This document shows positions 56,836-64,000 of a DNA stretch of 64,000 bases, piece after piece. The first letter of the stretch is position 1. Each line of letters opens with the position of its first letter. Location: contig NZ_STGV01000005.1 in NCBI RefSeq assembly GCF_004912165.1, positions 124,001 to 188,000 on the forward strand, written 5' to 3'. Made by a program: the position numbers and the translations under genes. The notes below the pieces were generated by a model. That model was not told the DNA's origin, ran no database searches, and saw only the letters and a list, made by a program, of their open reading frames with translations. Source of the stretch: Peteryoungia ipomoeae. Lineage in GTDB: Bacteria > Pseudomonadota > Alphaproteobacteria > Rhizobiales > Rhizobiaceae.

Positions 56836-57819
56836 CTAACCCCAAAGCCCGCGCGGCGGCAGCGGCATCACCGCCCCATCATAGGCAATCGCCGGCTCAC
56901 GATCGCGCGCCAAAAGCAGAGGTCCGTCGAGATCGACAAATGCCGCCCCCTGACCGATCAGAAACGCCGGCGCCATGGCGAGCGAGGTGCCGACCATGCA
57001 GCCGACCATGATCTCGAAACCCGCTTCGACCGCCGCATCGCGCATCAGAAGTGCTTCCGTCAGGCCACCCGTCTTGTCGAGCTTGATGTTAACGGCGTCA
57101 TACTTCCCGCGCAGCGCCGCAAGCGATGCCGTGTCGTGGCAGCTCTCGTCGGCACAGACCGGCAGCACGCGCTCCAGGCCAAGCAATGCATCGTCATCAC
57201 CGGCCGGGAACGGTTGTTCGACCAGCTTGACGCCAAGATCGAGAAACACTGGCGCCAGCGCCTTGTACTGATCGAGGCTCCAGCCCTCATTGGCGTCGAC
57301 GATGACGGCAGACTGCGGCGCCCCTGCCCGGACCGCGCGGATGCGCTCCACATCGCCCTCACCGCCGAGCTTCACCTTCAAGAGCGGTCGGTGAGCCTGC
57401 TTCTCCGCTGCCACCTTCATGCTCTCGGGCGTGCCGAGCGAAAGCGTAAAGGTCACGGAGAGCGGCTTCGGCTCATGTAACTTCAGAAGTTGCCAGACGG
57501 GAATGCCCGCCTGCTTGGCCTCCAGATCGAGGAAAGCGCAGTCGAGCGCGTTGCGCGCTGCACCCGGCGTGAGACGCTGCTGCAGCTGCATCCGGTCCAG
57601 CCCGCGCGCGACGTCCGGCACCAGCGCCGACAGCACCTCGACGACACTCTCGACCGTCTCGCCATAGCGCGCATAGGGCACGCATTCGCCCTGCCCCACA
57701 TGAACACCATCCGTCAGGCGCGCGGTCACGACCTTCGCCTCGGTCTTTGAGACACGCGAGATGGTAAAGCTGCCGGCAATCGGAAAGCTTTCTGCAATGA
57801 CATTCATCTCGACAGACAT
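56836..57819 (-). CDS. dgcA: Enolase-superfamily dipeptide epimerase / N-acyl amino acid racemase
   Basis: 327 aa from ATG 57819 (MSVEMNVIAESFP), after GGGAGGTCC. The muconate-lactonizing enzyme subgroup pattern is clear: KVKLGG with the Lys pair in the active site, VDANEGW, VEQPFP, ADESCHD and NIKLDKTGGL. It resembles L-Ala-D/L-Glu epimerases and the racemase called DgcA in alphaproteobacteria. The DUF1611 partner (DgcN) that usually accompanies DgcA is not next to it, so the symbol is tentative. Confidence 0.82.
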   Translation of the reverse strand: MSVEMNVIAESFPIAGSFTISRVSKTEAKVVTARLTDGVHVGQGECVPYARYGETVESVVEVLSALVPDVARGLDRMQLQQRLTPGAARNALDCAFLDLEAKQAGIPVWQLLKLHEPKPLSVTFTLSLGTPESMKVAAEKQAHRPLLKVKLGGEGDVERIRAVRAGAPQSAVIVDANEGWSLDQYKALAPVFLDLGVKLVEQPFPAGDDDALLGLERVLPVCADESCHDTASLAALRGKYDAVNIKLDKTGGLTEALLMRDAAVEAGFEIMVGCMVGTSLAMAPAFLIGQGAAFVDLDGPLLLARDREPAIAYDGAVMPLPPRGLWG

Positions 57820-58004
57820 ATCAGGACCTCCCAGGCGGACGCATGCCCCGCGAATCGCTGCTCTTGCACGAAGAAGCAATCCTTTCTATATCCGTCAACA
57901 ACAGGACCAGTACCGGCAGCGGGCAAAAATGCCACGAAACCTTGCCCTGCCCCCATCAAGCCGGGGGCAACGAAACGGTCGCATGAAGCACAGAGACGAA
58001 GCCC

Positions 58005-59201
58005 TTGAACACGCTGGATTTTGACAAGAGACCGGAAGATACGCGCGTTGTCGTTGCCATGTCGGGCGGCGTGGATTCGTCTGTCGTTGCCGGCATTCTG
58101 AAGCGCGAGGGCTATGATGTCCTCGGCATCACGCTGCAGCTCTACGATCATGGCGCCGCCGTGCATCGCGCCGGCTCCTGCTGCGCCGGGCAGGATATCG
58201 ACGATGCCCGCCGCGTCTGTGAAACGCTCGGCATTCCGCATTATGTGCTCGATTACGAGCAGCGCTTCCGCGACACCGTGATCAACCCGTTCATGGAAAG
58301 CTATGTGGCCGGCGAAACGCCGATCCCCTGCGTTGCCTGCAACCAGACGGTCAAGTTCGCCGATCTGCTGGCGACCGCTCGGGAACTCGGCGCCGACGCG
58401 CTGGCGACCGGCCACTACATCCGCTCGAAATCCGTGCCGCTCGCCAACGATCCCGGCCACCGCGCCCTCTTCCGGCCGATCGACAGCGAGCGCGACCAGA
58501 GCTACTTCCTGTTTGCCACCACGCAGGAGCAGATCGACTATCTCCGCTTCCCGCTCGGCGCCATGTCTAAAGCCGAAGTGCGCGTGCTTGCCGAAGAAAT
58601 GGGCCTCGTCGTTGCCCAGAAGGCCGACAGCCAGGACATCTGTTTCGTGCCCCAGGGCAAATATGCCGACGTGATCAACAAGCTGAAGCCGAATGCAGCA
58701 CTTGCCGGCGAGATCGTGCATCTCGACGGTCGAGTGCTCGGCAATCACGATGGCATCCTGCATTACACGATCGGCCAGCGAAAGGGTCTGGGCGTTGCCA
58801 CCGGCGAACCGCTCTACGTCATCTATCTCGACGCCCGCTCGCGCCGCGTCATCGTCGGCCCGAAGGAAGCGCTGGAAACGCACCGCGTTTATCTCCGCGA
58901 CATCAACTGGCTGGGCGACCTGACGCTGGCGGAAGAAGCCGCAGACGGCATGCCCTGCTTTGCCAAGGTGCGCTCCACCCGCCCGCCGACGCCAGCCGTT
59001 CTGCATGCCGACGCAAAGGGCGTCTATGTCGATCTCGAGATCGGCGAAGCTGGCGTTGCCCCCGGCCAGGCCTGCGTGCTCTATTCGGCACCGGGCGCCG
59101 ACGCCCGAGTCTATGGCGGCGGCTTCATCGAGCGGTCGGAACGCTCCGATGATGCAGAAGCCTCGCTGAAGGCGCTTCTGGCAAGCGCCGTCGCTGCCTG
59201 A
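58005..59201 (+). CDS. mnmA: tRNA 2-thiouridine(34) synthase MnmA
   Basis: 398 aa. The PP-loop [12 protein letters not shown], the nucleophile/persulfide cysteines in [11 protein letters not shown] and SQDICFV, and the C-terminal barrel with RSTRPPTPA are all present. It adds sulphur at U34 of tRNA Lys, Glu and Gln. The start is TTG 58005; no ATG lies between it and the conserved core. It is upstream of tRNA-Met on the same strand. Confidence 0.96.
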   Translation: MNTLDFDKRPEDTRVVVAMSGGVDSSVVAGILKREGYDVLGITLQLYDHGAAVHRAGSCCAGQDIDDARRVCETLGIPHYVLDYEQRFRDTVINPFMESYVAGETPIPCVACNQTVKFADLLATARELGADALATGHYIRSKSVPLANDPGHRALFRPIDSERDQSYFLFATTQEQIDYLRFPLGAMSKAEVRVLAEEMGLVVAQKADSQDICFVPQGKYADVINKLKPNAALAGEIVHLDGRVLGNHDGILHYTIGQRKGLGVATGEPLYVIYLDARSRRVIVGPKEALETHRVYLRDINWLGDLTLAEEAADGMPCFAKVRSTRPPTPAVLHADAKGVYVDLEIGEAGVAPGQACVLYSAPGADARVYGGGFIERSERSDDAEASLKALLASAVAA

Positions 59202-59255
59202 AGGCGGGTTTTGCAAGGCGGTGGAAAGCAACGCTCTTTTTGTCTTTCACCGCGC

Positions 59256-59284
59256 TTGACTTTGATCGGAGCCTCGCCTTATAA
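59256..59284 (+). promoter_or_regulatory. sigma-70 promoter of tRNA-Met
   Basis: TTGACT, exactly 17-bp spacer, TTATAA, ending 53 bp before the tRNA. A near-consensus housekeeping promoter. Confidence 0.75.
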
Positions 59285-59337
59285 GCCGCCCATCGCTTCG
59301 GACAGCGGCGGCCGCATGGCCCAAATGTTCGATGTGT

Positions 59338-59414
59338 GGCGGGGTAGCTCAGGTGGTTAGAGCGTGGGATTCATAACCCCAAGGTCGGCGGTTCAAGTCC
59401 GCCCCCCGCTACCA
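59338..59414 (+). tRNA. tRNA-Met (CAT anticodon), elongator type
   Basis: 77 nt with encoded CCA. The acceptor stem is GGCGGGG with CCCCGCT (one G-U pair at the end), the D arm GCTC...GAGC, the anticodon loop TTCATAA, and the T arm GGCGG-TTCAAGT-CCGCC. The paired 1-72 terminus separates it from initiator tRNA. Confidence 0.97.
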
Positions 59415-59561
59415 AAATTCTCTCAAATCTGCGAGCACTGGAAATCTAAGCCCTGTCAGGCCCACCATGACCGCACGGCTTTTAGCTCCCTCCTTGACGC
59501 TCAAATGTTTTCCCGCAAAGATTGCATAAATTTTTAATGCTACGCGACTGGGCGGGGTTAC

Positions 59562-59876
59562 ATGGCCAATCAGACACCGAAGCGTCGCGTGCCATCGCCA
59601 GACGCCTTGAAAGACAGCGATGGCAATGGCACATTTGATGCCATGGAACAGCGCGTCAATGCCCTTGAAGACGACATGAAGCGGCTTCTGCAAGACACAG
59701 CAGAAATCAAGGGCATGTTGCGGGCCGCTCCGACGGCCATCGAATTTGGCGAACTCAAGGGCCGGGTCAACAGCCTGCCGACCATGAGCAAGGCCGCCGC
59801 CATGCTCTCGATCGCGACCGCGGTCATCGTGATCCTGAACAACTGGACGGCGGTACGAAGCTGGCTGATTGGGTAA
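59562..59876 (+). CDS. Small coiled-coil membrane protein of unknown function
   Basis: 104 aa. A hydrophilic start, a coiled coil (about 25-50, MEQRVNALEDDMKRLLQD), then one C-terminal membrane span (about 76-94, AAAMLSIATAVIVILNN). This layout resembles small phage or hemolysin-type XhlA proteins. It lies 147 bp downstream of tRNA-Met, a common integration site, but no integrase is near. ATG 59562 has only a weak ribosome site. Confidence 0.65.
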   Translation: MANQTPKRRVPSPDALKDSDGNGTFDAMEQRVNALEDDMKRLLQDTAEIKGMLRAAPTAIEFGELKGRVNSLPTMSKAAAMLSIATAVIVILNNWTAVRSWLIG

Positions 59877-59884
59877 GCCCCCCC

Positions 59885-60526
59885 TCACCGAGCCGCCCAG
59901 ACCATCCCCCGTCTGACAATCTCCCGCATCTGCGGCACATCGAACTCTCCCGCCTGATGGCCGAGCGAGGAATAGAACACCCTGCCCTGCCCATGCCGGC
60001 GCTTCCACACCACCGGCATCGTGTGCCCATCGATCCAGGCATCGTGCTCGCCGGTGAAGCGCGTCGTTGCCAGCACATCGTTATTGGGGTCGACATGCAT
60101 GTAGTACTGCTCGGAGCGATAGGCGAAATCGCCGATGCCGGAGACGAGCGGGTCGTCGGGCTTCGTGATGTTGACCGTGTAATCATAGATATTGCCGGGA
60201 TGGGCGACCCACTGGCCGCCGATCATATATTGATACTGCACGCAGTCGCGAAAGCTGTCGCCGGCCTGGCCGTGGAAACCGCCGAGGCCGACGCCGCCGC
60301 GGATGGCGAGCTCCAGGTTCTCGATCTCGGGCTTCTCGATCTTGGTCATCGTCAGCATCGGCACGATGAGGCTGTAGTCTCGAATGGCGGGATCGGCAAA
60401 GGCCTCCGTGCCCGCTTCGACGCGGACGGTAAACCCTTCCGCCTGCAGCATGTCGGAAACGATGGCGGCACATTGGTCGGGCTGGTGCCCGTCCCAGCCG
60501 CCCCAGCAAATCAGAACCTGACGCAT
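59885..60526 (-). CDS. ThuA domain-containing protein
   Basis: 213 aa from ATG 60526 (MRQVLICWGGWDGHQ), behind GGGAG. The ThuA/class I glutamine-amidotransferase-like fold shows VLICWGGWDGHQP, the GGVGLGGFHGQAGD turn and VWKRRHGQGRVFYSSLGH at the end. ThuA-type proteins act in trehalose or related disaccharide oxidation in rhizobia. Here no thuB or sugar ABC transporter is adjacent, so the substrate is unknown. Confidence 0.88.
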   Translation of the reverse strand: MRQVLICWGGWDGHQPDQCAAIVSDMLQAEGFTVRVEAGTEAFADPAIRDYSLIVPMLTMTKIEKPEIENLELAIRGGVGLGGFHGQAGDSFRDCVQYQYMIGGQWVAHPGNIYDYTVNITKPDDPLVSGIGDFAYRSEQYYMHVDPNNDVLATTRFTGEHDAWIDGHTMPVVWKRRHGQGRVFYSSLGHQAGEFDVPQMREIVRRGMVWAAR

Positions 60527-60730
60527 TTCAATTCTCCCATTCCACAGCCGGCTCCTCCCGCCGGGTTGCGGCACACTGCGGGCAAAGCCATGCAAGGTCA
60601 ACGACGGGCGTGCCCGATGGCCTAGCCGCTTATCCACAGCAAGAAGTCCCTCGTGACTTCCCGGGCGGATCGGCAAACCTTTCGTTAAATTTTAATGAAT
60701 AGGATGGGAGCCAAGCAGCGAGGTTTTGTT

Positions 60731-61315
60731 ATGCGTACCGCTCTAGTTTCCACCCTCGGCGTCATGCTGATGCTGTCGGCCTGTGCCAAGCCCCCATCCC
60801 AGACCCGCAATGCCTGTGCGATTTTCGAGCAGCGCGATGGGCTGTTCAACAACTGGCGCAAGGCCGCCGTTTCCGCCGAGCGCGAATATGGCGTGCCGGT
60901 CCCGATCCTGATGGCGACGATCTACACCGAATCGAGTTTCCGCCACAACGCCAAGCCGCCGCGCAAATGGCATCTGGGCTTCATCCCCGGCAAGCGCCCC
61001 TCGACCGCTTACGGCTATTCGCAGGCGCTCGACGGCACCTGGGAACGCTACCAGCGCGAGACCGGACGCTGGAGCGCCCGCCGCACCGATTTCGCCGACG
61101 CCATCCGCTTCATCGGCTGGTATCACCGCGAGAGCGCGACCAAGGTCAACATTCCCCTGAACGACCCCTACAAGCTGTATCTCGCCTATCATTCCGGCCA
61201 TACCGGCTATCTGCGCGGCGCCTACAACAAGCGCCCGGAAGCGCTGCGCGGGGCGAAGCGATTTACTGATATTACATATACTTACGCCAAGCAGTTGCAG
61301 CAGTGCCCGGGTTGA
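60731..61315 (+). CDS. Lytic transglycosylase-like lipoprotein (SLT domain)
   Basis: 194 aa from ATG 60731. The lipoprotein signal MRTALVSTLGVMLMLSAC sets the acylated Cys at residue 18 or thereabouts. The SLT-type domain has ILMATIYTESSFRHN with the catalytic-type Glu, followed by STAYGYSQALDGTWERYQ. It would cleave peptidoglycan in the periplasm, anchored to the membrane. The frame opens 12 codons earlier at 60695. Confidence 0.85.
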   Translation: MRTALVSTLGVMLMLSACAKPPSQTRNACAIFEQRDGLFNNWRKAAVSAEREYGVPVPILMATIYTESSFRHNAKPPRKWHLGFIPGKRPSTAYGYSQALDGTWERYQRETGRWSARRTDFADAIRFIGWYHRESATKVNIPLNDPYKLYLAYHSGHTGYLRGAYNKRPEALRGAKRFTDITYTYAKQLQQCPG

Positions 61316-61360
61316 GGAAACCCACTTCCGCTTGGTATTGATCCCGGTGGTCGCAGTGGG

Positions 61361-61542
61361 GGTGCCCCCTCTGTCACTCCGTGACATCTCCCCCACACGG
61401 GGGGGGGAGAGTGGCCGCTGGCCTTGTGGCCACCTGACAAAGAAACGCATCCAATCTGGATCGGCTTGGATAAGTGCAGCGCGACACCGCATACCGCTCT
61501 CCCCCCTTGTGGGGGAGATGTCCGGCAGGACAGAGGGGGGAC
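61361..61542. repeat. Paired inverted intergenic repeat, copy 2
   Basis: Arms at 61361-61410 (GTGCCCCCTCTGTCACTCCG...) and 61497-61542 (near complement), with an 86-bp spacer. Same arms as 56651-56810; spacers differ. The surrounding gap 61316-61638 (323 bp) holds only this element and the terminator at 61584-61615; no gene. Confidence 0.82.
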
Positions 61543-61583
61543 CGCGCGCCGCAACCTTTTAAAGCCACCGAACCCCAAAACGA

Positions 61584-61615
61584 AAACCTCCCCGCCGAAC
61601 CCGACGGGGAGGTTT
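61584..61615. terminator. Terminator of the Tim44-domain gene
   Basis: 11-bp stem AAACCTCCCCG / CGGGGAGGTTT with a 10-nt loop; T run on the - strand, 24 bp after the stop. Confidence 0.8.
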
Positions 61616-61638
61616 GATTCTAACCACACAACTGGAGA

Positions 61639-62652
61639 TCAGTTGGCGCTTTGGATTGCCGAAATCTGCCACTGCGTGTTGGGGCGGCGAGCGAAGGTCC
61701 AGAGTTCGACCGATTCACCCGGCACCTGATCATCACCCTCGACAAGCGCGCCGGTCTGGCGATCGACGATGTAGTCGACGGCCTCGTAGCGCATGGCGAC
61801 GGTGGCATATTCCATCTTCTCCTCGGCCCAGCTTTCGGCCACGTCGCCTTGAACGAGATGCACGTCACGCACCACGTTCCTGACGCCCTTTGTGGCGTTT
61901 TCGCTGAGTTCCTCGGCGAGATAGGACATGGCCTCCGGCGTGGTGATCCGGCGCAGTGCCGCATAGTCTTCCGCAGCATAGGCGGCCTGCATTTCCTTCA
62001 GCAGCTGCTCGAAGCGTTCGAGATCCGCCTGGCCGATGCCGAGTTCATCCGGCTGGCCGGGGCGCGCGACCGAGGCCGCAGCACTGGCACCGCCACCACC
62101 GATCTTCGGGATCTGGAAGCTCGGACGCGACGGCTCGCCGGCCTGATTGTCGCGGGACATGCCGCCAAAACCACCGAAGCCGCCACCGGAACCGCCGGGC
62201 GCGTTGCCGGATGCTGCCGGCTGCCGATTGGCGAACATGCGCATGGCAAAGCGGATGAGGAAGAAGATCAGCACGCCCTGCAAGAGCAGGCCGAGGAAGC
62301 CGAAACCGCCGCCGAAACCGGTGCCCATCAGCATGCCGAACAGGCCGCCGAGAAGCAGGCCACCCATCAGGCCACCGGCAAGACCACCGAAGAGGCCGCC
62401 CGGACGGCTGGCCTGGTTGGCGGCAGTCGAGGTGGCGCCCGGCTGATTGGTATTGGTGCGCGGGGTCATCGTACGCTCGATCGGTGCGGCCGGCGCAGGT
62501 GCCGTGCGCGTCACCGGGGCCTGATTGAAGGTGCGGGTGCCCCTGCTGCCGAAACCGCCGCTTGCCCGGCGGGCCTCGGCATAGTCCACCGCCATCAGCG
62601 TGACCATCATGCCTATTGCCAGGCTCGCAAAAATCTTTCCGTAGTGCCGCAT
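61639..62652 (-). CDS. Tim44 domain-containing inner-membrane protein
   Basis: 337 aa. A signal-type N terminus (to about residue 27), a Gly-rich membrane segment (GGLFGGLAGGLMGGLLLGG and a second span FLGLLLQGVLIFFLIRFAM), a Gly/Ser linker, and a C-terminal Tim44/TimA-like domain (AYAAEDYAALRRITTPEAM, ESVELWTFARR). The domain is shared with the mitochondrial import factor; in bacteria the role is unclear. ATG 62652 (MRHYGKIF). Confidence 0.88.
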   Translation of the reverse strand: MRHYGKIFASLAIGMMVTLMAVDYAEARRASGGFGSRGTRTFNQAPVTRTAPAPAAPIERTMTPRTNTNQPGATSTAANQASRPGGLFGGLAGGLMGGLLLGGLFGMLMGTGFGGGFGFLGLLLQGVLIFFLIRFAMRMFANRQPAASGNAPGGSGGGFGGFGGMSRDNQAGEPSRPSFQIPKIGGGGASAAASVARPGQPDELGIGQADLERFEQLLKEMQAAYAAEDYAALRRITTPEAMSYLAEELSENATKGVRNVVRDVHLVQGDVAESWAEEKMEYATVAMRYEAVDYIVDRQTGALVEGDDQVPGESVELWTFARRPNTQWQISAIQSAN

Positions 62653-62784
62653 CAGGGGGCCATTCCTCCGTGTGAATTCTTCTTGCCTTTCGGCTTCGCC
62701 TTTATATGGCGATGGCTCACCCTCTTTTGAAGGATGAGCCAGGGTTTTTCCATTGACTTTCCAGTGACCAGACCACGCTTGCGG

Positions 62785-62898
62785 CTAGGCGCTGAGCCAG
62801 ACCTTGATGATCAGGCCGACTACCGTGATCGTGCCGACGCCGGCGGCCCAGAGGCCGACGAACCACAACAGTCTGCTGGCGAGCGATTTTTCCGGCAT
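62785..62898 (-). CDS. DUF2474 small membrane protein of the bd-oxidase operon
   Basis: 37 aa, too short for most gene finders. It reads MPEKSLASRLLWFVG... with one membrane span (about 10-33) and ends KVWLSA. Its ATG shares one base with the cydB stop (TGATG), so it is translated with cydB. It occupies the position of CydX, which stabilises bd oxidases in E. coli; DUF2474 proteins commonly follow cydB in alphaproteobacteria. Confidence 0.85.
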   Translation of the reverse strand: MPEKSLASRLLWFVGLWAAGVGTITVVGLIIKVWLSA

Positions 62899-63902
62899 CA
62901 GTGGTAGCCCTCGTCCGGATCGAGCTTCCCGCGGAAGACCCAATAGGCATAGCCCGTATAGGCCAGGATCATCGGCACGAGCACCACCGCCCCCACGAGC
63001 AGGAAGGACAGGCTCTCATCCGGCGCTGCCGCTTCCCAGATGGTGAGCGATGTCGGCACGATATACGGATAGAAACTGATGCCGATCCCGGCATAACCCA
63101 GCACGAAGAGGCCAAGCGCTGCAACAAAGGGCTGGACGTCCCGGCCGGCTTTCAATCCCGAAACGATGAGCCAGAGGCAGGCAAGCACCAGGAGTGGCAC
63201 GACGAAGGAGAACACCATCGTCGGATAACCGAACCAGCGCTCGAGATAGAGCGGCTCGGTAAACGGCGTCCAGAGGCTGAAAATCCCCATCGCCGCCACC
63301 GTGCCGAAGGCAAGCCGATAGGCAAAGACTCTCGCGCGCTCCGCAAGATGGCCGCTCGTTTTCATTACCAGCCAGGTCGCGCCAAGCAGCCCGTAGCCGA
63401 CCAGCAGGGCAAAACCCGTTGCCAGCGAAAAGGGTGTGAGCCAATCCCACCAGCCGCCGGAATAGGCCCGGTCGGCGACCGGAATGCCCTGCACGAGCGC
63501 ACCGAGGGCTACCCCTTGAAAGAACGTCGCCGCCATCGATCCGCCGGCAAACGACCAGTTCCAAAGATATTCGGCCCGGTTGGTGCGCCACCGATACTCG
63601 AAGGCGACGCCGCGGAACACCAGCCCGAGCAGCATGATCATCAGCGGCGCATAGAGGGCCGGCAGGATCGTTGCATAGGCAAGCGGAAAGACGGCAAGCA
63701 AGCCACCGCCGCCGAGCACCAGCCAGGTCTCGTTGCCATCCCATACGGGTGCCACCGAGTTCATCATCAGATCCTTGTCATGCTTCTCCGGAAAGAAGGG
63801 AAAAAGAATACCGACGCCGAGATCGAAACCGTCCAGGATGACATAGGCAAGCACAGCAAAAGCAATGATGCCGGCCCAGATGAAGGGGAGATCAATGGCC
63901 AT
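62898..63902 (-). CDS. cydB: Cytochrome bd-type ubiquinol oxidase subunit II
   Basis: 334 aa inner-membrane subunit with eight or nine predicted spans. Landmarks: the start PFIWAGIIAFAVLAYVILDGFDLGVG (first 20 residues or so), PVWDGNETWLVLGGG, and YPYIVPTSLTIWEAA. ATG 63902 (MAIDLPF) is used, with ATG 63914 as an alternative. It overlaps the cydA stop by 11 bp and the DUF2474 start by one base. The oxidase reduces oxygen with quinol under low oxygen or cyanide. Confidence 0.95.
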   Translation of the reverse strand: MAIDLPFIWAGIIAFAVLAYVILDGFDLGVGILFPFFPEKHDKDLMMNSVAPVWDGNETWLVLGGGGLLAVFPLAYATILPALYAPLMIMLLGLVFRGVAFEYRWRTNRAEYLWNWSFAGGSMAATFFQGVALGALVQGIPVADRAYSGGWWDWLTPFSLATGFALLVGYGLLGATWLVMKTSGHLAERARVFAYRLAFGTVAAMGIFSLWTPFTEPLYLERWFGYPTMVFSFVVPLLVLACLWLIVSGLKAGRDVQPFVAALGLFVLGYAGIGISFYPYIVPTSLTIWEAAAPDESLSFLLVGAVVLVPMILAYTGYAYWVFRGKLDPDEGYH

Positions 63903-64000
63903 GCTTGCCTCCATGATGACCGGTTTGCGCAGCAGGCGTGATGCCGGACGAGCGGATCGGTCCGTCATCCAGGTCCGGCATCGGGTCGCGCGGCAGACGT
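63892..64000 (-). CDS. cydA: Cytochrome bd-type ubiquinol oxidase subunit I, 3' end only
   Basis: Only the last 35 codons are in the window, in the frame ending QTGHHGGKHGH and a TGA at 63892-63894. The His/Gly-rich tail and the overlap with cydB identify it as cydA by position. The rest lies beyond base 64000. Confidence 0.7.
   Translation of the reverse strand, partial: RLPRDPMPDLDDGPIRSSGITPAAQTGHHGGKHGH

Noticed and set aside
59338-59876. tRNA-Met plus phage-like small protein as an integrated element
   Set aside because: No integrase and no repeated tRNA 3' end was seen downstream; the tRNA is complete with its own promoter.

Overview
This window looks like core chromosome of a Rhizobiaceae alphaproteobacterium (Rhizobium/Agrobacterium/Sinorhizobium group; I cannot name the genus). 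The evidence is high-GC coding sequence and rhizobial lineage genes: CtrA, SciP, ChpT and EipA in one block, an RpoH with the QKRLFFNLR box close to purA, the four-subunit sarcosine oxidase, a braDEFG-x-braC type amino acid transporter, and a phytochrome kinase of the HWE type. No integrase, transposase, CRISPR array or plasmid/phage replication gene was seen. The only mobile-type features are a ParDE-like toxin-antitoxin pair and two copies of a paired, inverted intergenic repeat.

Layout. 1-8012 (+): signalling block with a phytochrome-HWE kinase-receiver protein (5' end outside the window), a DUF5680 protein, an NCS1 permease fused to a hybrid histidine kinase, its overlapping LuxR-type response regulator, and a small P-loop ATPase. 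8075-13627 (-): complete branched-chain/general amino acid ABC transporter. 13901-24816 (-): demethylation of methylated amines (dimethylglycine dehydrogenase-like enzyme, then soxBDAG), interrupted by a toxin-antitoxin pair and a membrane metallophosphoesterase. 25062-27792: cysQ, a DUF2793 protein and a LuxR-type regulator without a LuxI partner. 28195-32607: cell-cycle block sciP, GNAT-like protein, fliJ, ctrA, small receiver protein, chpT, eipA. 32768-42993: coiled-coil membrane protein, SpoU methyltransferase, rluD-type pseudouridine synthase, rpoH, ABC-2 exporter, a large single-span membrane protein, purA. 43205-50591: DMT transporter, PPP-type phosphatase, small envelope proteins, aldehyde dehydrogenase, ung, DedA protein and a GT21-like glycolipid glycosyltransferase. 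50666-57819: GMC dehydrogenase with its small subunit, gloA, RHH protein, Ldh-type dehydrogenase, HpaI-type aldolase, spermidine-synthase-like protein and an enolase-superfamily epimerase. 58005-64000: mnmA, tRNA-Met, a small membrane protein, ThuA-like protein, lysozyme-like lipoprotein, Tim44-domain protein, and the cydAB-DUF2474 bd-oxidase operon running off the end.

How the parts work together. The clearest unit is the cell-cycle hub. ChpT (phosphotransferase), CtrA (response regulator) and SciP (CtrA antagonist) lie within 3.6 kb, with the CtrA-regulon gene eipA alongside. The ctrA leader carries five GANTC (CcrM) sites in 129 bp and CtrA-like boxes; a good CtrA-like box also lies between chpT and eipA. 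The sox operon and the dimethylglycine dehydrogenase would feed one-carbon units and glycine from betaine-type osmolytes.

The least explained parts are the permease-Cys-rich-kinase fusion with its LuxR regulator, the degenerate receiver between chpT and ctrA, a possible unannotated small RNA ending at 13858, and several conserved-looking membrane proteins of unknown function.
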